From Actinomycetes bacterium (GTDB taxonomy: Bacteria > Actinomycetota > Actinomycetes > Actinomycetales > Microbacteriaceae): a DNA stretch of 64,000 nt. The notes beneath the pieces are model-generated. The model worked only from the letters and a program-made list of their open reading frames with translations. It ran no database searches and had not been told where the DNA came from. The stretch covers positions 1 to 64,000 of the forward strand of contig JAEYVZ010000101.1 of NCBI GenBank assembly GCA_023431405.1, given 5' to 3'. The first letter of the stretch is position 1, and each line of letters starts with the position of its first letter. Position numbers and translations under genes: made by a program. Of this stretch, positions 59,012 to 64,000 are shown in pieces.

Positions 59012-60226
59012 ATGTTCGTTGTCGTGGGTGTCAGCGGCGGCATCGCCGCGTACAAAGCGGTGCAACTCGTGCGTGCCCTCGTCACCAACGGCCACGAGGT
59101 GCATGTTGTTCCCACCGACGACGCTCTGAAGTTCGTGGGGACCGCCACGTGGGAGGCGGTCAGTCGCCATCCTGTCACGACCTCCGTGCACGACGACGTC
59201 GCCGACGTGCGCCACGTGTCGCTGGGCACACGCGCCGACCTCGTCATCGTGGCGCCCGCCACCGCCAACACGCTCGCCCGCATGGCGGCCGGCATCGCCG
59301 ACAACCTCCTCGGCGTGACCCTCCTCGCCACCACCGCGCCCGTGCTCGTCGCCCCGGCGATGCACACCGCCATGTGGGAGCACCCTGCCACCCGTCAGAA
59401 CATGGTGACCTTGCGCGCGCGCGGCGTGCACGTGATCGGCCCCGTCGACGGTCCGCTCACCGGCGGCGACAGCGGCCCCGGTCGCATGGCGGAGCCCGAC
59501 GACATCGCCGGCGCGGCGCTCGCCCTCCTCGCCGAACGGGGTGGCGAGGCCGGGGATCTGACCGGCCTTACCGTCGCCGTCTCCACCGGAGGCACCCGCG
59601 AGCCCATCGACCCGGTGCGCTATCTCGGCAATCGTTCCTCCGGCAGGCAGGGCGCCGAGGTGGCGCTCGCCGCCGCCGACCGGGGTGCGCACGTACGCCT
59701 CGTCGCCGCGCACGTCGATGAGGGGGTGCTGGATGCCGCCGCCCGGCATCCGCGCATCGAACTCACCCGAGTCGGCACGGCCGAGGAGCTGCGCGCCGCG
59801 ATGCATGCGGCGGCCGCCGGCGCCGACACGGTCGTGATGGTGGCGGCGGTCGCCGACTTCCGGGTGGCGGAGGTCTCGCAGGAGAAGCTGCGCAAGGAGG
59901 ACGGCGACGGCACCGCGACCCTGAGCCTCGTGCAGAATCCCGACATCCTCGCCGAACTCGTCGCCGACAGGCGCCCCGGCCAACGGGTGGTCGGGTTTGC
60001 GGCCGAGACGGCGGCCGACGACGCCGAGTTGCGCGACCGCGGGCGCCGCAAGCGCGACCGCAAGGGCGTCGACCTTCTCGCGGTGAACCTCGTGGGGTGG
60101 GATCAGGGCTTCGAGTCGGCAGAGAATGCGGTGCTCTTCCTCACCGAAGAGGGCGTCGTGGGAGAGGCCTCCGGCTCCAAGCGGGCGGTCGCCGACGCGC
60201 TGTGGGACGTGGTCGTCACGCTCTGA
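59012..60226 (+). CDS. coaBC: CoaBC: phosphopantothenoylcysteine decarboxylase / phosphopantothenate-cysteine ligase
   Basis: A 404-residue bifunctional coenzyme A enzyme. The N-terminal CoaC half has the flavin fold (VVGVSGGIAAYKAVQLVR, then VRHVSLGTRADLVIVAPATANTLA with the catalytic His); the C-terminal CoaB half has TVAVSTGGTREPIDPVRYLGNRSSGRQG and a VVMVAAVADFRV strand. Where E. coli Dfp has its active Cys before GxGRM, this protein reads GGDSGPGRMAEP (compared from memory; check whether this is normal for Actinobacteria). GGGAGGATCG precedes the ATG. Confidence 0.93.
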   Translation: MFVVVGVSGGIAAYKAVQLVRALVTNGHEVHVVPTDDALKFVGTATWEAVSRHPVTTSVHDDVADVRHVSLGTRADLVIVAPATANTLARMAAGIADNLLGVTLLATTAPVLVAPAMHTAMWEHPATRQNMVTLRARGVHVIGPVDGPLTGGDSGPGRMAEPDDIAGAALALLAERGGEAGDLTGLTVAVSTGGTREPIDPVRYLGNRSSGRQGAEVALAAADRGAHVRLVAAHVDEGVLDAAARHPRIELTRVGTAEELRAAMHAAAAGADTVVMVAAVADFRVAEVSQEKLRKEDGDGTATLSLVQNPDILAELVADRRPGQRVVGFAAETAADDAELRDRGRRKRDRKGVDLLAVNLVGWDQGFESAENAVLFLTEEGVVGEASGSKRAVADALWDVVVTL

Positions 60227-60240
60227 CGCCGAGCGGACCC

Positions 60241-60323
60241 GCATAACTCCTGCGATCTGTGCCGTCGAGGGCGCCGCGAGCGGCGTTTCGCCTCGCGCGG
60301 ATCCGATTTTGCAGGAGTTGGGC
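60241..60323. repeat. Interspersed palindromic element, copy 2 (about 83 bp, reverse orientation)
   Basis: The ends are GCATAACTCCTGC (60241) and GCAGGAGTTGGGC (60311), a 9-bp perfect core AACTCCTGC / GCAGGAGTT. Read in reverse, its right inner part GGCACAGATCGCAGGAGTT matches copy 1 (GCACGGATCGCAGGAGTT). It lies between convergent coaBC and the PTS gene. Confidence 0.82.
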
Positions 60324-60337
60324 AGACGCCGCCGCGG

Positions 60338-62470
60338 TCAGCCCTTCTTCTGGAGGTCGAGCAGCGCGTCGCCACTGCGGACGGGCCCGAGCTTCACGGG
60401 ATCGACCGTGTCGAACGCGTCGGCGTTGAGCACGATCACCGGCGTGATGAGCGGGTACCCCGCCTTCTCGATGACGGCGCGGTCGAACACGACGAGAGGT
60501 GTTCCGACCTCGACGCGGTCGCCGCCCGACACCTTCACCTCGAAGCCCTCCCCCTTCAGGTTCACCGTGTCGATGCCGACGTGGATGAGGATCTCCGCAC
60601 CGTTGTCGAGCTGCAGACCGAACGCGTGGCCCGTCGGCTGGGCCGCGACGACCGTTCCGGCACCCGGCGAGTACACGGTGTCGCCGGTGGGCTCGATCGC
60701 CACGCCAGGGCCCATGATCCCGCCCGCGAACACGGGGTCGGGAACCTCCGAGATGGCCACCGCTGTGCCGTCGAGCGGTGACATGACCTGCACCAGCTCG
60801 AGCCCCTCAGAGGCGGCCGCGGCCTCCTGCTCCTGGGTCGATGCGTCGGCGGGCGCGGTCGCCGTCGCCGTTGCGGCGGCTGCCGGGGCTCCGGCGAGCA
60901 CCGCGCCGCCGGCCACGTCGTCGACCGAATCGGCGGTGGCCGCATTGGCGCCCACGACTCCCGAGCCGGCGTTCGCGGCGACATCGGCCGCGTCACCCTC
61001 GGTGACCGGTTCGGGGTCTTTGTAGCCGCCGATGACGATGAGGATCATCGATACGGCGAACGCCGACAGCACCGCGATCGCGTACAGACCGATCGGGTTG
61101 AACGCGGGGATCGTCAAAAGCGACGTGAAAACGAACGCCTGTGTCGTGATTCCGTTGGGGAGCCCCAGGATGAGGCTGCCGATGCCGATCACGAGACCGC
61201 CGGTGAGGCAGCCCACGAGCATGCGTGGGTAGATGCGCTTGAACCGGAGATGGATGCCGTACAGCGACGGCTCCGAGATTCCGCCCAGCAGGCCGGCGGC
61301 GAGGGCGCCGGTGGCGGTCTGCTCCATCTGCTTGTCCTTCTCGCGCCACGCCAGAAGGAGGACTCCCGCCGTCGCGCCGAAGCAGGCGAAGTTCCAGGCA
61401 CCCATGGGCCCCTGGATGAAGTCGTACCCGAGCGTCTGGATGTTCAGCAGCATGATCGCGTTGATCGGCCAGTGCAGCCCCAGCGGCACCATGAACGGGT
61501 ACGCCAGGGGGATGACGATCGCGAAGATGAACGGGGAGAAGGTGTTGATCGCGCTCAGCGCGTTCGCGAGCGCGGCGCCGACGTACACCCCGAGCGGGCC
61601 GATGAGGAACGCGGTGAGCGGGATCATCACCAGCATCGCCAGGAACGGCACGAAGATCAGCTGCAGGTTGTCGGGGATGATCTTCTTCAGCCCCTTGTAG
61701 AGAAGCCCGAGCACGGCCGCCATCAGCAGCGGCGGGAAGACCTGCGAGCCGTAGTCGAAGATCGTGAGCGGGATGCCCCACACGTCGACGGTGGTGATCT
61801 CCGAGCCGAGGAAGACGATGCGCTGGGCGTCTTCGCTCTGACCGAGAGCGGTGAACCCGGGAAGCATGACGACGGCCATGATGGCGAAGCCGACCCACGG
61901 GTCTGCGCCGATCTTGGCGGACGCGTTGTAGGCGACCATGAGGGGCAGGAACGTGAACACGCACTGCCACATGAGGTTGATGAACGCCCATGACGGCGGC
62001 AGCGTGACGCCCGGCTCGTTCCAGGCGGGGATCCACCCGAGGGTCGCGGCGAGCGCCATGAAGGTGATGAACAGGGAGGCACCCAGCAGGGCGCCCAGGA
62101 TCGGGCGGAAGGAGTCGGAGAGGAATTCGAACAGGGTGTCGAGCCACGCGACCTTGCCGCGCGGTCCGCGGGCGCGCTGGGCCGCCTTGAGGTCGGCGTC
62201 GGAGGGCGCCTCGACATCCGACATCGCCGGCAGGGTCATGATGTCGTTGTAGACGGTCTGCACGCCGCCGCCGATGACGACCTGGAAGCGGTCGCCGGCC
62301 TGCGGGACGGCACCCATGACGCCGGGGATCGCCTCCACCTGCGATTTGTCGACCTTCTCGCCGTCGCGCAGTTGGAACCTCAGACGGGTGGCGCAATGGG
62401 TGAGGCTGACGACGTTGGACGGTCCGCCGATAGCGTCGATGATGTCTGCGGCGGGGCTCTTGGTGGCCAT
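60338..62470 (-). CDS. PTS permease, IIBCA fusion, beta-glucoside/sucrose/trehalose family
   Basis: A 710-residue three-domain phosphotransferase-system permease: EIIB at residues 1-90 with the phospho-Cys in LTHCATRLRFQL, EIIC (about 105-460, ten helices, including GGISEPSLYGIHLRFKR), a 90-residue Ala/Thr-rich linker, and EIIA at the C-terminus with the phospho-His in EILIHVGIDTVNL. It imports and phosphorylates a beta-glucoside or alpha-disaccharide. GAGAGGAGCC precedes the ATG. No neighbouring glycosidase or antiterminator gene is present. A GntR-type palindrome lies upstream. Confidence 0.92.
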   Translation of the reverse strand: MATKSPAADIIDAIGGPSNVVSLTHCATRLRFQLRDGEKVDKSQVEAIPGVMGAVPQAGDRFQVVIGGGVQTVYNDIMTLPAMSDVEAPSDADLKAAQRARGPRGKVAWLDTLFEFLSDSFRPILGALLGASLFITFMALAATLGWIPAWNEPGVTLPPSWAFINLMWQCVFTFLPLMVAYNASAKIGADPWVGFAIMAVVMLPGFTALGQSEDAQRIVFLGSEITTVDVWGIPLTIFDYGSQVFPPLLMAAVLGLLYKGLKKIIPDNLQLIFVPFLAMLVMIPLTAFLIGPLGVYVGAALANALSAINTFSPFIFAIVIPLAYPFMVPLGLHWPINAIMLLNIQTLGYDFIQGPMGAWNFACFGATAGVLLLAWREKDKQMEQTATGALAAGLLGGISEPSLYGIHLRFKRIYPRMLVGCLTGGLVIGIGSLILGLPNGITTQAFVFTSLLTIPAFNPIGLYAIAVLSAFAVSMILIVIGGYKDPEPVTEGDAADVAANAGSGVVGANAATADSVDDVAGGAVLAGAPAAAATATATAPADASTQEQEAAAASEGLELVQVMSPLDGTAVAISEVPDPVFAGGIMGPGVAIEPTGDTVYSPGAGTVVAAQPTGHAFGLQLDNGAEILIHVGIDTVNLKGEGFEVKVSGGDRVEVGTPLVVFDRAVIEKAGYPLITPVIVLNADAFDTVDPVKLGPVRSGDALLDLQKKG

Positions 62471-62528
62471 GACATCGGCTCCTCTCCGACGCGCCGCCGG
62501 GGAGGGCGAGGGCGCGTGCATGTGGGAC

Positions 62529-62534
62529 TCTATA
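62529..62534 (-). promoter_or_regulatory. -10-like TATAGA for the PTS gene
   Basis: TATAGA on the minus strand lies 58 nt before the PTS ATG; the palindrome at 62568-62582 is just upstream of where the -35 would be. Confidence 0.45.
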
Positions 62535-62567
62535 CCGCGTTTTTCGCCCCCGATAGAGACCCTCCCG

Positions 62568-62582
62568 CGTGGTCAGACCACG
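62568..62582. promoter_or_regulatory. GntR/DasR-like operator CGTGGTCAGACCACG
   Basis: A perfect 7-bp inverted repeat around one base, resembling the TGGTCTAGACCA sites of HutC-type GntR regulators such as DasR. It lies about 100 bp upstream of the PTS start and 164 bp upstream of the divergent transglycosylase, so it could control either. No GntR-family gene is in the window. Confidence 0.6.
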
Positions 62583-62620
62583 ATGGTTTCCGGGGGTGCG
62601 GAGAGGAAGCGCTCCCACGT

Positions 62621-62665
62621 TCTGCCCAGGAAGGGCGGAGGTTTCGTCCAGAAACCGGGGGCAGA
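62621..62665 (+). promoter_or_regulatory. Structured 5' leader upstream of the transglycosylase gene
   Basis: TCTGCC pairs with GGCAGA (62660-62665), enclosing a second stem GGTTTC / GAAACC (62640-62656) and a small CCC/GGG pairing. Cell-wall hydrolase genes in Actinobacteria often carry cyclic-di-AMP riboswitches, but I do not see the conserved ydaO core here. Function unknown. Confidence 0.35.
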
Positions 62666-62745
62666 CTCGGTGGCTTGTGTCCCCCCGAAGGCACATCGCG
62701 CGCACCCGAGGCCGCGAGAAACCGACCGAAAGACACCCTCACCGC

Positions 62746-63744
62746 ATGCGTCTGCTCCGCCCTGTCTCCCGCCACACGACCCTCACGACCGCGATCGCCC
62801 TCGCCGTCGGCCTGACCGCGGCGGGAGCTTCCACCGCGGCCTACGCCGCCGTGCAGGACGATTCGCAGACCGCCCCCGAGTCGACCTGGAGCGCCGCCGC
62901 CGCCCAGTCCGACGTCACCCTCGCGCCCTTCCTCTCCGAGGAATTCGCACTCGCCGCCACCCAGCCGCTGGCGGGGGTCGTCGACGACGCCGAGAAGGCG
63001 ATCGACGAGGCCGAGGAGGCCGTCGCGGATGCCGAGGCCGCGGAGAAGAAGGTCGCCGCCACCAAGGTGCGCGTCGAGGGCGCCAAGACCATCGACACGT
63101 CTGAACTCGAGGAGCACATCGACGTGCTGGAGACCGTCACCCAGGTGCCGACGCTCCTCGTGCCGGTAAGCGCCGAGAGCGCAGCCGCCGACACCGCCAA
63201 GGTCGAGAAGGCGACCGCGTCGCTGCTGAAGCGCCTCGACGACGCCGAGAAGAAGCGCGCCGCGGCTGTCGCCGCCAAGAAGGCGGCCGCGAAGAAGGCC
63301 GCCGCCGAGAAGGCGGCCCGCGAGCGCGCCGCCCGCGAGGCCGCGCAGGCCGAGCAGGCGCAGAGCTCGGGCGGTTCCTCGGGCGGTTCGTCGTCGGGTG
63401 GGGTGAGCGGCGGCTCCGCCGCATCGTCGGGCGACAACTCGGTGTCCGGCGCCAAGGCCACGGCCCGCTCGCTCCTGGGCAACTACGGCTGGGGCGCCGA
63501 CCAGTTCAGCTGCCTCGAGAAGCTCTGGCAGAAGGAGTCGGGCTGGAACTACCGCGCCTACAACTCCTCGAGCGGCGCCTACGGCATCCCTCAGGCCCTC
63601 CCCGGCAGCAAGATGGGCAGCGCCGGCGGCGACTGGAAGAGCAGCGCAGCGACCCAGATCCGCTGGGGCCTCGGCTACATCGACGGCCGCTACGGCACCC
63701 CCTGCGGCGCATGGGGCCACTCGACCTCGGTCGGCTGGTACTGA
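62746..63744 (+). CDS. Secreted lytic transglycosylase with coiled-coil and glycine/serine linker
   Basis: A 332-residue exported protein: signal peptide (1-35), a helical, Ala/Lys/Glu-rich coiled-coil (about 75-210, with KKAAAKKAAAEKAARER), a Ser/Gly linker (212-245) and a C-terminal transglycosylase SLT domain starting at LLGNYGWGADQFSC with the catalytic Glu in WQKESGWNYRAYN. It cleaves peptidoglycan glycan strands. Two cysteines in the SLT domain could form a disulfide. A long perfect terminator follows. Confidence 0.9.
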   Translation: MRLLRPVSRHTTLTTAIALAVGLTAAGASTAAYAAVQDDSQTAPESTWSAAAAQSDVTLAPFLSEEFALAATQPLAGVVDDAEKAIDEAEEAVADAEAAEKKVAATKVRVEGAKTIDTSELEEHIDVLETVTQVPTLLVPVSAESAAADTAKVEKATASLLKRLDDAEKKRAAAVAAKKAAAKKAAAEKAARERAAREAAQAEQAQSSGGSSGGSSSGGVSGGSAASSGDNSVSGAKATARSLLGNYGWGADQFSCLEKLWQKESGWNYRAYNSSSGAYGIPQALPGSKMGSAGGDWKSSAATQIRWGLGYIDGRYGTPCGAWGHSTSVGWY

Positions 63745-63763
63745 TCTCCCCGGATCACAGCCA

Positions 63764-63808
63764 CAGACGCCACGGGCCGACACATCGCGTGTCGGCCCGT
63801 GGCGTCTG
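63764..63808. terminator. Strong bidirectional terminator
   Basis: A perfect 20-bp inverted repeat (63764-63783 with 63789-63808, loop ATCGC) lies between the convergent transglycosylase and oxidoreductase genes; stem CAGACGCCACGGGCCGACAC and its complement. Confidence 0.9.
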
Positions 63809-63818
63809 CGGGTTCGGA

Positions 63819-64000
63819 TCAGGCGTTGTCTTCGGCGCGGACACGGAACGCCTGGGCGGCGTTCTCGCGCAGCTGCGCGGCATCCTGTCGCGTCACATAG
63901 GCGGGACGGTCGCGCTCCAGCCGCCACGACTCGCTGAGGGGCCCCACCGAGACGGTGTCGAAGCCGAGCTTGTCGTACAGGTCGGTGACGAACTCGATCG
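63819..64000 (-). CDS. C-terminal part of an NAD(P)-binding F420-type oxidoreductase
   Basis: The last 59 residues of a gene running out of the window. It reads YDKLGFDTVSVGPLSESWRLERDRPAYV near the start and ends AFRVRAEDNA. The LGFDTVxVGPLxESWR pattern is the C-terminal helix of the NADPH:F420 oxidoreductase-like family. The Rossmann domain lies outside the window, so the call rests on this one segment. Confidence 0.6.
   Translation of the reverse strand, partial: IEFVTDLYDKLGFDTVSVGPLSESWRLERDRPAYVTRQDAAQLRENAAQAFRVRAEDNA

Noticed and set aside
53526..60323. An insertion sequence or MITE with a transposase
   Set aside because: The two palindromes are under 90 bp, have no ORF, and I see no target duplications; no transposase occurs in the window.
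62583..62745. ydaO cyclic-di-AMP riboswitch before the transglycosylase
   Set aside because: The conserved core (GGGGTGAA, GGGGGA and the 3' pairing) is not present; only local stems are seen.

Overview
The window is a high-GC, gene-dense, typically actinobacterial chromosome segment, most likely from Microbacteriaceae and probably Microbacterium. This is inferred from GC-saturated third codon positions, many leaderless genes, the constantly recurring word GGATGCC/GGCATCC, and marker genes such as the tiny ribosomal protein bS22 next to an excisionase-type HTH gene, a resBC-type cytochrome c system, and a bifunctional thioredoxin-reductase-like/methyltransferase fusion. I see no rRNA, tRNA, CRISPR array, prophage, transposase or plasmid gene.

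Layout. 1-2.4 kb: tail of a possible ABC ATPase and a YhgE/Pip exporter-like membrane protein. 2.4-7.5 kb: one leftward operon for system II cytochrome c maturation (phosphatase, TlpA-like thioredoxin, CcdA, ResB, CcsB, small membrane protein). 7.6-10.4 kb: an archaeal-type AspRS, glutaredoxin, bS22, HTH protein and ArsR regulator. 10.5-15.8 kb: TrkH/TrkA potassium uptake, proC, a hydrolase, tadA and upp. 15.9-22.7 kb: a DUF3467 protein, a 1227-residue RecB-like nuclease/helicase, nadE and a degenerate phosphopantetheinyl-transferase-like protein. 22.9-28.2 kb: membrane and secreted repeat proteins, a phosphotransferase and an OmpR-type two-component system that share a repeated DNA motif. 28.2-36.9 kb: sbcCD, a short Gre factor, small conserved proteins, an esterase/MFS pair and a hydrolase. 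37-40.6 kb: small acidic proteins, a GNAT enzyme, a cysteine-rich leader peptide ahead of an orphan winged-helix regulator, and an AlkA-like glycosylase. 40.7-45.5 kb: a siderophore ABC importer and a siderophore-interacting protein that share an IdeR/DtxR iron box. 45.5-51.6 kb: aldo/keto reductase, rtcB with an upstream ORF, HAD phosphatase, and a NarL-type two-component system with a DUF4097 protein. 51.8-64 kb: pgi, an XRE-cupin regulator divergent from the reductase/methyltransferase fusion, YdeI-like, lipase maturation factor-like and NRDE proteins, coaBC, a PTS IIBCA permease with a GntR-type palindrome, a lytic transglycosylase, and a partial F420-type oxidoreductase.

The most interesting signals lie between the genes. 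(1) A near-consensus promoter at 38223-38252 fires directly onto the ATG of a 31-codon peptide ending in CCRMC, followed by two perfect hairpins and an orphan winged-helix gene, which looks like a cysteine-responsive leader. (2) Three unrelated genes (glutaredoxin, Gre factor, an acidic protein) have their stop codon inside a short tandem duplication. (3) Two copies of a roughly 85-bp element with inverted AACTCCTGC ends sit, in opposite orientation, between convergent gene pairs. (4) About fifteen genes lack a Shine-Dalgarno sequence and instead have a TANNNT hexamer 6-8 nt before the start codon, indicating widespread leaderless transcription.
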